Origin: Proteobacteria bacterium bin106 | Lineage (GTDB): Bacteria > Bdellovibrionota_B > Oligoflexia > Oligoflexales > Bin106 | Reading direction: 5' to 3' | DNA length: 64,000 nt | NCBI GenBank assembly: GCA_002238945.1 | Contig: MPNI01000006.1 | Span: 1 to 64,000, forward strand | Shown: one piece after another, positions 46,641 through 56,168 of the stretch | How the letters are laid out: the number at the start of each line of letters is the position of its first letter | Numbering within the stretch: the stretch's first letter is position 1 | Notes under the pieces: generated by a model | The model's database searches: none | Told to the model about the DNA's origin: nothing | Seen by the model: the letters and a program-made list of their open reading frames with translations, nothing else | Made by a program: the position numbers and the translations under genes

Positions 46641-47796
46641 AGGCGAGAGGAGAAAGAGATTTAACGTAAGCCTCTGGCAAGTGCTTCATCCTAATCTCTT
46701 TGGACTTAGCTATAAGATGCTCGTCAATTTTTTGTTTTTCAAGAGTTTTCAAACCAAAAAGTAAAGCTTTTCTATTCTGAGAATTAAGACATAACTTCAC
46801 ATAATTTTTAAACACATACACATTGAAATCTCTTTTCAAAGATGTTTCAAAATTTTTAAATGCCAAATCCTTTGAACCAAGATTAAGATGACATACAGCA
46901 CTATGATAATAAATCGTGGCTTTTTGATAATTGGTATTAGCAAGCTGTTTCAATGGCTGTAATGCTGCAAGAGCACGTTCATATTCTCCCATCATCAACA
47001 ACAAAGAAAACTTCACCTGACATGCACTAAACCCAGCACTCACATCAACACCATCCAACACCTTCAAGGCAAGATCCACTTCATCAAGATAATGCAAATA
47101 TACCGTAGCAAGTTCAATACGATAAAACGACTCTTCACCAATTTCTTGAGACGATTCCATCAAATATTTCAAACATTGTTCCACTTCATTCCATTGCTGA
47201 GATTGCATATACATGTTTTTAAAGTAAATCAAAGCTTTATGATTTTTATGATTCACTTCACGTAAAATTTTATATAACTTAAAAATTTTATCTTCAATAT
47301 GCAACTTTTCTTCATAAATCAAAATCAAACGCTCAAGAGCTTTTTCAAGAAATTTTTGCGATCGTGAGCGATCATAATGCACAACAATGTATTCAATAAC
47401 ATGGGCTTCAACTGTATAGTTTTTATGATACATAGCCTCTAAGATCATAAAACGCCAAAAAAAATTAAAAGATAAATCCAAAGAATGCACAGCCTCAGTA
47501 AGCAACTGGCTCACCTCATCTGTGGACTGATCAAGATAGTTAAAGTACACCTTGGCTAAATTCTGATAGTAACCTCGTGCAGCTTCACCATCACTTTTTT
47601 GAATCATCATCTTAACAACAGGAACATAGATATCCCAACACTCAAAATCAGCAAGCAATTGAATAAGCTCATCACGACCCTCTTTGCTAGAAGGAATCAC
47701 ATCCTGGCCTTTGTCAAAAGCCACAATCACCTTTTGAAGCTTTTGAAGCTGCTGAGATACCGGTGTTAGTGCTTTTTTTGATTCGCCTTGTTCCAT
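46639..47796 (-). CDS. Cytoplasmic TPR-like helical repeat protein
   Basis: 385 residues, all helical, without a signal peptide. TPR-like units are visible (RGYYQNLAKVYFNYLDQST; FYRIELATVYLHYLDEVDLA; ATIYYHSAVCHLNLGSKDLA with the following AFKNFETSL). Such proteins act as protein-protein scaffolds; no partner is indicated. The start codon at 47796 lies within a 13-bp tandem repeat that supplies an ATG in each copy. Only the last copy is in the right frame. Confidence 0.7.
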   Translation of the reverse strand: MEQGESKKALTPVSQQLQKLQKVIVAFDKGQDVIPSSKEGRDELIQLLADFECWDIYVPVVKMMIQKSDGEAARGYYQNLAKVYFNYLDQSTDEVSQLLTEAVHSLDLSFNFFWRFMILEAMYHKNYTVEAHVIEYIVVHYDRSRSQKFLEKALERLILIYEEKLHIEDKIFKLYKILREVNHKNHKALIYFKNMYMQSQQWNEVEQCLKYLMESSQEIGEESFYRIELATVYLHYLDEVDLALKVLDGVDVSAGFSACQVKFSLLLMMGEYERALAALQPLKQLANTNYQKATIYYHSAVCHLNLGSKDLAFKNFETSLKRDFNVYVFKNYVKLCLNSQNRKALLFGLKTLEKQKIDEHLIAKSKEIRMKHLPEAYVKSLSPLA

Positions 47797-47827
47797 AGAC
47801 CTGTTCCATAAACGTGTTCCATAAACT
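47789..47827. repeat. 13-bp tandem repeat, three copies (TGTTCCATAAACG-type) carrying start codons
   Basis: Units 47789-47801, 47802-47814 and 47815-47827. On the minus strand each contains ATGGAACA; the one nearest the gene is the start of the TPR protein and the other two are out of frame by 1 and 2. Confidence 0.92.
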
Positions 47828-48081
47828 CACCTTTTCTAAACACTGACGAGAAAGCCCAAAAAAAGTGCTATCTATCACTACTGATGTCCATACGGATATT
47901 CATCATATAATTCTATCTTGACATGGTTTATTCCTACACACACCCTACACACACAATATCACCTTGCGCGTCTATCGTCATTTAGCTTCCTTATTTTGAA
48001 AATTTCTCTATGCTAAATGTTTATAATAGAAAGTTAGGATAACTCACATACGCCTATTATGGATGCTTATTTCCTTTCATA

Positions 48082-48120
48082 TGTATGAACAAACTGTATG
48101 AACAAACTGTATGAACAAAC
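48082..48120. repeat. 13-bp tandem repeat, three perfect copies (TGTATGAACAAAC)
   Basis: Units 48082-48094, 48095-48107 and 48108-48120, ending 7 bp before the ATG of the plus-strand lipoprotein at 48128. Each unit holds an ATG, and the array takes the place where a ribosome site would normally be. Confidence 0.95.
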
Positions 48121-48127
48121 ATAAACC

Positions 48128-49804
48128 ATGCTCCAAACTACCTGCACACACACAAAACACACCCTTACAGCCATCCTGACCTTGATGTGGCTTCTCTTTC
48201 TTGCGAGCTGTAAACCCTCACCAGCCTATCTTACCATCACCTTTGATGATGATAGTCAAGCCCCTGACCATGCAATCAAACAGCACATAGAAATCTACCG
48301 CACATCTTTTAGCCATAAACAACCCAAAGATACCCTTAGCATCTTAACAACAGGCATCTTAACAAAGGATGTTCCTGCTCATGCCGTCCTCGATTTCAAA
48401 CACGATCAAACTCTGAAAAAAACATATCCCTACCATGACAACACAGATCACTTACAACTAGAGAGTGTATCCATTGCGTCCATGCAGTCAGAATCTGGGT
48501 ACAAAATGGCTTTAAAGCCAGGCACCTACCTACTCCTAGCTGATTGCTCTAGCCGTCTGATCACCTTACGACCCAAAGAGCATCAATCCATCTCATTACA
48601 AAAAGTGATCTTTGAAACACCACCCCTCTCAGCTGATGCTGCAAGTGATTCCTTTTTTATACAATGTGAACGTTATCGCAATGGACTCTTCCGTCAAAGC
48701 CACACAAACACCTTTACTCTTCAGGTCCTTGAAGGTAGTCATAAACTCTTTATCAACCATATGCCCCTGACCATTCACATAAAGACTAGCCCTAAAACGA
48801 GCCCTAAAACTAGCCAAACAACCATTTACAAGCTTGCAGCTCTCAAAGCCCAACTTGCCACAACCACCACCACACATCATCACTACTTTCTTTCAACACA
48901 CAACCACCCTCTCAATGTCACACAACCACGAACATTCAATACATGGACCTACCTACTGGAAGGATCTTATGAAATGACACTCAATGGCAGTCGAAAAATC
49001 ATTGATGTTAAAGCTGGTCACACTTACAGTATTCCCACCGCTCTGGTACGTTTTGAGGCAGCAGAACGTGTTAATGATCGCAGGTTTATTGCCATCACCC
49101 GCACCCCCTATCATCTCACCTTTACCAGCTCACACAACACCACCCACCCCTTGAAAGTCAATAAAACATATCCTCTTTTTTACCTTCCTCAACAATCTTT
49201 TACTCTAGGATTTTCGCAAAAAAGCTGGCCCTTAGATCTCAAAGAACACCAACTCACCCGCATCCCTCTTCATACTCTTCACATAACAAACCATTGCGAT
49301 CACAAACAATCCACCTGTTTAGGCACCACCGATGTAACACTTTACAAAAATCGCCATAAACCTCTTATCAAAGCTCCTAGCGATGTCCCCATTCCCTTCA
49401 TCGCCTCACCACAATCACCACTATGGATTACATTAAGCACATCTCATGGCCTCAAATACAAACTCACCACAAAACAAGCCTTAACCTCTTTACAACTCGC
49501 TACAGTCACCTTCAAGCCCAGCATCCAAAAACATCCCCGCAACTCACACACCGACCTCATTCGTATCGAAACTTTACCTGCCAACAACACCAATGACACA
49601 GCACATCACCACACAGAAGCTACTCTCGATTTGAGCCCACACAAAAACACCACCCTACAACTGATTGCTGGAAAATATGCTCTTGTGTCTTATCATTCTC
49701 GTCCCGATCCTTCCTCTACATTTCGCATCAAGTACAAACGCAAAAATATCTTCCACATCAAAGCGAAACAACACCTTTTGCTGAATGGTACTTTTTATCG
49801 CTAA
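48128..49804 (+). CDS. Lipoprotein with repeated beta-sandwich-like modules
   Basis: 558 residues. The signal peptide ends in the lipobox FLASC (Cys28). The mature protein is beta-rich and contains several 'PGxYxLx' turns (LKPGTYLLLADCS, LLEGSYEMTLNGS, IAGKYALVSYHS) of the kind seen in CnaB/PEGA-like sandwich modules. I do not recognise a named family. It is strikingly rich in Thr, His, Pro and Lys, and its codons are C-rich, as expected for a gene on the strand opposite to most of its neighbours. A TSPK repeat insert is present at about 220-230. The stop codon overlaps that of the convergent SPOR gene. Confidence 0.65.
   Translation: MLQTTCTHTKHTLTAILTLMWLLFLASCKPSPAYLTITFDDDSQAPDHAIKQHIEIYRTSFSHKQPKDTLSILTTGILTKDVPAHAVLDFKHDQTLKKTYPYHDNTDHLQLESVSIASMQSESGYKMALKPGTYLLLADCSSRLITLRPKEHQSISLQKVIFETPPLSADAASDSFFIQCERYRNGLFRQSHTNTFTLQVLEGSHKLFINHMPLTIHIKTSPKTSPKTSQTTIYKLAALKAQLATTTTTHHHYFLSTHNHPLNVTQPRTFNTWTYLLEGSYEMTLNGSRKIIDVKAGHTYSIPTALVRFEAAERVNDRRFIAITRTPYHLTFTSSHNTTHPLKVNKTYPLFYLPQQSFTLGFSQKSWPLDLKEHQLTRIPLHTLHITNHCDHKQSTCLGTTDVTLYKNRHKPLIKAPSDVPIPFIASPQSPLWITLSTSHGLKYKLTTKQALTSLQLATVTFKPSIQKHPRNSHTDLIRIETLPANNTNDTAHHHTEATLDLSPHKNTTLQLIAGKYALVSYHSRPDPSSTFRIKYKRKNIFHIKAKQHLLLNGTFYR
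48785..48815. repeat. 12-bp tandem repeat encoding TSPK, second site
   Basis: Units ACTAGCCCTAAA (48785-48796), ACGAGCCCTAAA (48797-48808) and a partial third, read in frame as TSPKTSPKTS. Same unit as at 44017-44050. Confidence 0.85.
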
Positions 49805-50337
49805 GGAAAATCGATGACTTCGCCACGATAAGACGTGCGCAAAGTAAGATCTTGTAAGGCTCCAGCAGCTTCCTTAGCATCACGATAAAGCCCCATATTC
49901 ACCCGATAAGAACTTTTACCTTGATCTTCAAAAGACGTGATGGTTGCAGGAAGACCTTTTTCATTTAACTCCGCCACAACAGCTTCAGCAGCAGACTTTG
50001 CAGACACCACCGCCACTTTTACGGTAAATTGTCGCACCAATGCCTGCTGCTTAACAGCCCCAGTGGGCATAACCTCTGTGACTAAATCCGATCCAGAAAA
50101 CACCTCCACAGCCCCAGGAGGAGATGATCCAATGGTATCGTAAAAAAAAAGTGACGGTGAAACCTTGTGATCCATGACCTTATACATATCAAACAGACGC
50201 TGCATCTTCCAACGCATCACAAAAACAGAAAAGGCCCATGCCACCGCACTCAGTAACATCACCACCAAAATTGATTTAAATAGCAGCACCCATTTTCGAG
50301 GCACGAAGTCTCCAAAATCTATCTTACATTGCAACAC
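49801..50337 (-). CDS. SPOR-domain membrane protein
   Basis: 178 residues: a cytoplasmic N-terminus (about 1-20), one membrane helix (VLLFKSILVVMLLSAVAWAF) and a periplasmic linker. A C-terminal SPOR domain (about 104-178; FTVKVAVVSAKSAAEAVVAE, SYRVNMGLYRDAKEAAGAL) binds denuded peptidoglycan, typically at the septum (FtsN/DamX-like). Gene order gives no further clue. Its stop codon and that of the convergent lipoprotein share the four bases CTAA at 49801-49804. Confidence 0.88.
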   Translation of the reverse strand: MLQCKIDFGDFVPRKWVLLFKSILVVMLLSAVAWAFSVFVMRWKMQRLFDMYKVMDHKVSPSLFFYDTIGSSPPGAVEVFSGSDLVTEVMPTGAVKQQALVRQFTVKVAVVSAKSAAEAVVAELNEKGLPATITSFEDQGKSSYRVNMGLYRDAKEAAGALQDLTLRTSYRGEVIDFP

Positions 50338-50450
50338 ATCATATGATAGCAGCTTAACAAAATTGTCTTAACTTACGTAGACTATTTCCATCACATCATC
50401 CACTTCCATACTAAGTGATCCATATACAAGATAATCCCATAAATATCATG

Positions 50451-51257
50451 CTAGGGTGAAGCATCTTTTGAAGCAAAACGATTTAAGATGCCTGCATCCA
50501 AACCACGAGCTTTATCCAGATTAACAGCTTCCGAAAAATCCACCGTATCAAGATGTTGAGCCCCAGAAAAATCCACCCCATAGAGATGAGCACCCTTAAA
50601 GTCAGCATCTTTGAGATAAGCGTTTGTAAAACGTGATCCACGAAGAAGAGCTTTGCGAAAAGATGCTCCTCTCAAGTTAGCCGAATGAAAATCCACATCA
50701 TTGAGTTTAGCACCATCAAAACGAGCCTTAAGAAGCTCAGCTCCTAAAAATAAGGATTTATCTAATACTGCGAAGCGAAACTCAGTGCCTATCAACTTGG
50801 CATGAGAAAAATCCGCTCCATCAGCCAAAACACCTTGAAATGTGGCCCATTCTCCATGAGCGCCAAGAAGATCGGAATTATTCAACTTAACACCGTTCAA
50901 ATCACTTTCCGTAAAGTTAGCATAACGCAAATTCCTACCCGATAAATCCATACCGGATATTTTAGCTCGTGAACACTCAAGAATGGATACCGCACCAATA
51001 TCTTGATTTTTATCACATTGCGATGTTTTCGGATGACAATAACCACGTATCTCAACGTCATTATGCGTATACTGACAATTCTTAGCAAGCACTTCAATGC
51101 GATGACCACGTCCAACTTCGGGTTGTGATTGCAACTGTGCATTACCAGAGCTACCAACACTACGACAACCCCACAAACCCCATCCACATATTACGATCCC
51201 TAATCCAACATACACAACACCGCTTATATGCCTGCCATCAACTAACAAAGCCCTCAT
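50451..51257 (-). CDS. Pentapeptide-repeat lipoprotein
   Basis: The start chosen is the ATG at 51257 (268 residues), because it puts a signal peptide at the N-terminus (core VVYVGLGIVICGWGLWGC, lipobox LWGC) and a G-rich ribosome site upstream. The longer frame from 51335 would bury it. After a Cys-containing region (C-H-P-K-T-S-Q-C), about 25 pentapeptide units run to the end (A[D/N]LxG-type: SHAKLIG, FDGAKLNDVDFHSANLRGAS). They should fold as a right-handed quadrilateral beta-helix. Most pentapeptide proteins are cytoplasmic; this one would be lipid-anchored in the envelope. Function unknown. Confidence 0.8.
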   Translation of the reverse strand: MRALLVDGRHISGVVYVGLGIVICGWGLWGCRSVGSSGNAQLQSQPEVGRGHRIEVLAKNCQYTHNDVEIRGYCHPKTSQCDKNQDIGAVSILECSRAKISGMDLSGRNLRYANFTESDLNGVKLNNSDLLGAHGEWATFQGVLADGADFSHAKLIGTEFRFAVLDKSLFLGAELLKARFDGAKLNDVDFHSANLRGASFRKALLRGSRFTNAYLKDADFKGAHLYGVDFSGAQHLDTVDFSEAVNLDKARGLDAGILNRFASKDASP

Positions 51258-51510
51258 CACCACACCCCCCCACCTATTTCCCAAAATGCAGCCAAAAACC
51301 ACAAGATCATCCCTTCTGTGTTTTTCACGCAGCATCCATCGTCATAACACAGCTAAAATTCACGAAAAAAAACTGCACAACTATCCATTGAAACTATCCA
51401 TTCATCATCTGACACAAAGATGATAAGGATCATAAAGTCCGCAAATAGTTACATGAGAAAAGAATGGAGAAAGAAAAAAGGACAGAAGAAGGTTATGATG
51501 ATATGAACAA

Positions 51511-52635
51511 TCACTTTTTACATGTTTTTTTATAAATATCATAAGTTGGAGAAATCTTAAAATGAAAATCAGCAAATCTATGAGTGAATACTGGAGAGGT
51601 CTCGGTATCCAGTGAGCTTCCACTCTTAGCTTCTAGCATGGCTTTAGAATACGTATAAAGCCCCCGAGCAATCTCTCCAGTTGCAATAGCTTTTTTTGCT
51701 TTTTCTTCATCAGCAAGAGAGAAATAGGTGCGGTTATACCACAACTTTCCTACAGGACGATGCCAAAAATGATACTTCGAATCGTTAATACGGATAGATA
51801 TATGATTCATCATCGGATACTTAGCTTGATAATCCCCCACCACTATGTCGTCTTTGAAATCATCTGGAGTGTCTTCACGACTCGTAAGCAATGAAGGAAG
51901 ACTCATAATATCAGAAACATCACCGGCTTGAGATTGAGGCATTTTGTATTTCAACTTCCATATGAAATCAAAGAAAGCCAAATCACTCACTTTTTTCCCA
52001 CTAAGAGAGGGATGTTTACTCGCATCAAGAACAAGACGATAAGAGGCATCTGATTCAGGTACAATCTGTCCCTCAGGCAAGTCAATCTTAATATCACTAG
52101 CAAACTTCAACGTCATGGAAGTCGTTGTAGTGGTACTCGGATGACAACTACCTTTGGTTTTTTCATTCTGACAATATTCATCAAATTGTTTTATCAAACT
52201 TTTTGTATCTTTACCCTTTACCCATGAAAAAGGATGGTTTTTCAATTCATATAAAATACGTGTAGCTCGCGTGACAATGTTTCCAGCAGCTGGATTCACA
52301 TCACTATCCTTTTCCTTCCAAGGATAAAAATCTATGGTGATTTTTTTTATAGATTCATCCAATAAACAGCCCTTTGCCTCACTTGCTGCTTCTGAAGGCA
52401 TAAGATTCACCTCCTTTTTCATAGTCGCCTTCATAGTCTCTACATCAATTTTTAAATACCTACCCGTAGACGATGAAGCAAGCCTCGATTCGTCATCTAT
52501 GCTAACACCCGTAGAAGCCCCCATCCCATCACGTTTAGGCGCGCTTAAACTACACCCGATTACACTGATCAGAACCAAGCACCCCAATAGATTCATAAAC
52601 AAAGATATCAACGATAATACTCCCTCACATCTCAA
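51511..52635 (-). CDS. Lipoprotein of unknown function, 374 aa
   Basis: The signal peptide core MNLLGCLVLISVIGC ends in the lipobox VIGC (Cys28). The mature part is mixed alpha/beta with charged, hydrophilic strands (KKITIDFYPWKEKD, SLTSREDTPDDFKDDIVVGD, HISIRINDSKYHFWHRPVG). Two Cys near the middle (EYCQNEKTKGSCHP) could form a disulfide. I do not recognise the family. It ends 175 bp before the next gene on the same strand. Confidence 0.6.
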   Translation of the reverse strand: MRCEGVLSLISLFMNLLGCLVLISVIGCSLSAPKRDGMGASTGVSIDDESRLASSSTGRYLKIDVETMKATMKKEVNLMPSEAASEAKGCLLDESIKKITIDFYPWKEKDSDVNPAAGNIVTRATRILYELKNHPFSWVKGKDTKSLIKQFDEYCQNEKTKGSCHPSTTTTTSMTLKFASDIKIDLPEGQIVPESDASYRLVLDASKHPSLSGKKVSDLAFFDFIWKLKYKMPQSQAGDVSDIMSLPSLLTSREDTPDDFKDDIVVGDYQAKYPMMNHISIRINDSKYHFWHRPVGKLWYNRTYFSLADEEKAKKAIATGEIARGLYTYSKAMLEAKSGSSLDTETSPVFTHRFADFHFKISPTYDIYKKTCKK

Positions 52636-52897
52636 AACATAAAATACACGCCCTAACTGTTTGTTTGCAAGCTATGCCCCTACTTCCACATGTTTTGTCA
52701 TGAATTTTACAAAGCTTCAGCCACAGATTCTCAGCATCACTCTGAGGCCTGAGGCTACTGAAGTTTTGCACAAGAACCAAAGGACGTCATTTTAAGACGA
52801 AAATACCCTGCTCAGATGTACTATCGGAAAACATCTTCAAAAAGTGAAGCTGTGCTTAAAACATCAGCCATTACAAAAGCTTCTACATATCAAGCTG

Positions 52898-54961
52898 TCA
52901 ATAATCACCATTTTCAAGATAGTCTACGATTTTGTCAAAATAGTCTGTAGATCCATAAAAAGTCAATGTGTCACCAGAGACAAAAACATAATCATTTGTT
53001 GGCATGAATGGCTGTTCTTGATGATTCTTCCTCATGGACACCAAATGAGCATGAGGTGATTGCAGCAAGCCTAATTCCTTAAAGGTCAAATCGGTAGCAT
53101 AGGATGTTTCACTAAGAGTGTGATGATGGATATGCTCATCATGACGATGCTCCTGTTTTTGTTGTTCCTCAGAGGCATGATACGGAATAAACGCTGACAC
53201 CAAAGCCCTGCCTTTTTCCGATTTACTCGTCACAACACTGGGGGTATGCCATGATGATTTGATACGATTGAGATGAGACATGATGGTATGATGATTCACC
53301 TCATAGGTTGCTAATGTTTTGGCTAAAATTTGCAGTGTGGATTCATGCTCCGCAACCACTGTCTCCATACCTCCTAACCCATGAAGTAAGTCCAAACCAC
53401 GCTCATATTCCACACGTATAATCACCGGAATAGTTGGCACCAATTGACGTGCAGCAAACATTACCATACGTGACACACCCACAGCAGGAATGGTAATCAC
53501 CATACAACGCGCTTTTTCAATACCTGCCACATGCAAAATCTCTTGACGCTGCGCATCACCAAACATCACCGGCAAAGATTCTTTCTGTGCTTTCAGTACT
53601 GTAGAAAAATTCATCTCTAAAGCTAAATAAGAGATATCTAAAGCATCAAGCACACTCCCTAGCTTCTTTCCTGCAACCCCATAACCCACAATAATGGTGT
53701 GATCTTTAAGTTCTCTGTCTTCCAGTCCATGCTTCTCTGACACAGCATGTTGAGAGTTTTTTGCAAAGAAAGGAATACGATTCAAAAAACGAGTACGCTC
53801 CACAATCCATGGAGTAATTTTGTGAATAAATGGCGTAAGAGCCATGCTTAAGACAATCAAACACAGAAAATACTGAGTCTCTTCATTAGTGAAATGCTTA
53901 CGCTTGTTCAGTTCCTTGATCAAAACGATGGAAAACTCACCCACCTGAAATGTTAGTAGCCCTGTCATCATACTCACCGAATGAGAGTAATGCTGCATAC
54001 GAGCAAGTATATAGATCACTGTGGGTTTTATGAATAAGATCAAAACACCACCCAATAAGACGGCAGCAAAATGCTTTATGAAGTAATCCAAATCCACCAA
54101 CATACCCACAGAGGCAAATAACAAGCCAAGGAAGGTATCACGTAGAGGAAGAATGTCTGAAAGAGCCTGCTTAGAAAGTGGCGAGTTGGCAAAACACAAA
54201 CCTGCCATAAACGCACCTAAAGAGATCGATCCCACCAAGGATTCTGTGCTAAAAGAGATCGCACTAAAGAGAAAAAACAGCAAGAAAAAAAAAAGCTCAT
54301 GACTCCCTGTCTTCAATACAAGATTGAATAATGGATTGAGCAAATAACGCGTAAACACCACCAAAGCAACACAGTAAGCACCAAATAGAGCCAAGGTAGT
54401 AAGACTTTGATAGCTACCAGCTGGCGCATCCCCTGATATGCTGCCAAAAATAAAAGGAATAGACATAATCATCGGAGCAAAGAGCATATCTTGAGCAAGC
54501 AATACCCCCACACTGGCATTGCCATGTGGGGTTTCAAGCTCTCGTCTTTTTTGTAAGATTTTCAAAACAATAGCAGAAGATGATAGTGAAACCACCATCC
54601 CAATCATAAGAGCCGATGAAAAGCTCCATAATCCAAGCCCCCATCCCATCAACGTTGTACCAGCAATCACCACCACCATCATCGCAATGCCAAGTCCCAC
54701 AAGACTCTTGGAAAGATAGCGGATCTTATCTGAAGAAAACTCCAACCCCACAGTAAACATCAAAAGAGCTAAACCAATCTCATTGATAGTAGTGATACCA
54801 GGAAGATCTTTAACCAGCCCAAAATGACTGATCAATAAACCACTGATGATAAAACCAACAATGCTTGGCACACGCATATAGCTTAACAGTGTGGACGTAA
54901 ATGTGACAAACCCGATAACAATGATGATATCAACGGCCCAATCAAACGAATGCACGCCCAT
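52898..54961 (-). CDS. Kef-type monovalent cation:proton antiporter (CPA2) with RCK domain
   Basis: 687 residues. About 12 membrane helices (1-400) have CPA2 signatures (VGFIISGLLISHFGLV, LALLMFTVGLEFS, SLSSSAIVLKIL, LLAQDMLFAPMI). A cytosolic RCK_N/TrkA-N domain (about 418-535; HTIIVGYGVAGKKLG, GDAQRQEIL) follows, then a TrkA_C-like domain (about 610-685; DYVFVSGDTLTFYG). Between them is a His-rich stretch (QEHRHDEHIHHHTL). It exchanges K+ or Na+ for H+, gated by nucleotide or glutathione binding in related KefB/C. No KefF/G-like ancillary gene is adjacent. Confidence 0.93.
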   Translation of the reverse strand: MGVHSFDWAVDIIIVIGFVTFTSTLLSYMRVPSIVGFIISGLLISHFGLVKDLPGITTINEIGLALLMFTVGLEFSSDKIRYLSKSLVGLGIAMMVVVIAGTTLMGWGLGLWSFSSALMIGMVVSLSSSAIVLKILQKRRELETPHGNASVGVLLAQDMLFAPMIMSIPFIFGSISGDAPAGSYQSLTTLALFGAYCVALVVFTRYLLNPLFNLVLKTGSHELFFFLLFFLFSAISFSTESLVGSISLGAFMAGLCFANSPLSKQALSDILPLRDTFLGLLFASVGMLVDLDYFIKHFAAVLLGGVLILFIKPTVIYILARMQHYSHSVSMMTGLLTFQVGEFSIVLIKELNKRKHFTNEETQYFLCLIVLSMALTPFIHKITPWIVERTRFLNRIPFFAKNSQHAVSEKHGLEDRELKDHTIIVGYGVAGKKLGSVLDALDISYLALEMNFSTVLKAQKESLPVMFGDAQRQEILHVAGIEKARCMVITIPAVGVSRMVMFAARQLVPTIPVIIRVEYERGLDLLHGLGGMETVVAEHESTLQILAKTLATYEVNHHTIMSHLNRIKSSWHTPSVVTSKSEKGRALVSAFIPYHASEEQQKQEHRHDEHIHHHTLSETSYATDLTFKELGLLQSPHAHLVSMRKNHQEQPFMPTNDYVFVSGDTLTFYGSTDYFDKIVDYLENGDY

Positions 54962-56168
54962 CTCCTCTTAACACAAACCATCTACTCTCAAAACATCCCA
55001 AACACATCAGAAATCAAAAATCAAAAATCAGAAATCATCCACCACTAGCCATCTCAGCATTATTGATAGGTCTTTGTAATGTAGCTCTCTGATATTAACT
55101 CAGTTCCACTCTCTGTGTTCTTTTGTACTATGTTATAGACAAACCTCATATCAATCCAGATCTCCCATAAGGGCAAAAAAAGCAAAAATTTGGCTTGGTA
55201 TCGGCGACATCACTACAGATTTAAGCCATCCTCATCTTCTTTAGCTTCTCAAAACTCTCTACATTCAGCCAAACACAGTTTCTACTAGCAGAAGGTATGC
55301 ATCACAATGACTCCTCCCGCACCCTAAAATCCTACTCGCCCATTTTGTGGTGTCATGTAAATGGATACCCACCACCCTGGAAAACACCGCAGATGTAAAA
55401 AGCTTCTATGGCTTTTACACAAGAGGATCATCTCAAAACCGCTACTCAAGCTTCTAACAAGGTTGGTTGAAGTCTACACAGTTAACAAGAGATCTTTAAA
55501 AGGACAAAGAAGACATAAATAGAAACCCGTTGGGCAGCAATGATCGCAAGGGGGGCAATATACCCCAAAAGAATGACTGAGCTTTTCTTGTCACATTAAA
55601 AAAAGGACAAGATCTTATGGTTGCTGAGATTTTTTTATCTCAGCAGTTTTGCATACCGCCGCAACAGTCCTCATTCCCCACTTTGATGGAAGCATCATTG
55701 CTCTTGCATCATTTTTATGTCACCTCTCATGGAAATCCCCACAGAACATTTTGTTTCATATGCGAACAAAAAATACATACAAGACACTTGAATCACAATC
55801 AAAGATGGAAGTAGAAAATAGACACAAGAATGGAATCAAGCAATACTTATATCAGAGCCTTAAACACATTGGACAATAATTGTTCATCATGAAAATGCTC
55901 TTGTAAGCACGAATTCCAAAAATGTTAGTCAAAAAAATGAGCTGCTATCATAAGAAAAATATGCTCACCACCGTCAAGATTGAAGTTAAAATCTTCTTTA
56001 CTATTAAAAAAAGTCGTTTTTTCTAAGAGATTCACAATTCTAAAGGCTGTTTAAGGTATAACGTCTTGTCATCACATGGAACTTTCATTCTGCCTAAATT
56101 CCATCATCTTATCAACAACCTGACCTCAGCATCATATAACCTCATTTTGACTGTAAGGTTATGAAGAC
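54962..56168. other. 1.2-kb region without recognisable genes
   Basis: Contains AAATCA-type repeats at about 55012-55038, a perfect 8-bp hairpin (GCTGAGAT at 55623-55630, ATCTCAGC at 55637-55644, T6 loop) and several short frames with no homology I can see. It has the look of eroded DNA next to the mobile-element scar. No tRNA was found. Confidence 0.4.

Noticed and set aside
55617-55879. Small frame with a C-x2-C...H-x3-H pattern resembling a zinc finger (CFICEQKIHTRHLNH)
   Set aside because: Single short match in an eroded region, no ribosome site, overlapping frames equally open; chance is likely.
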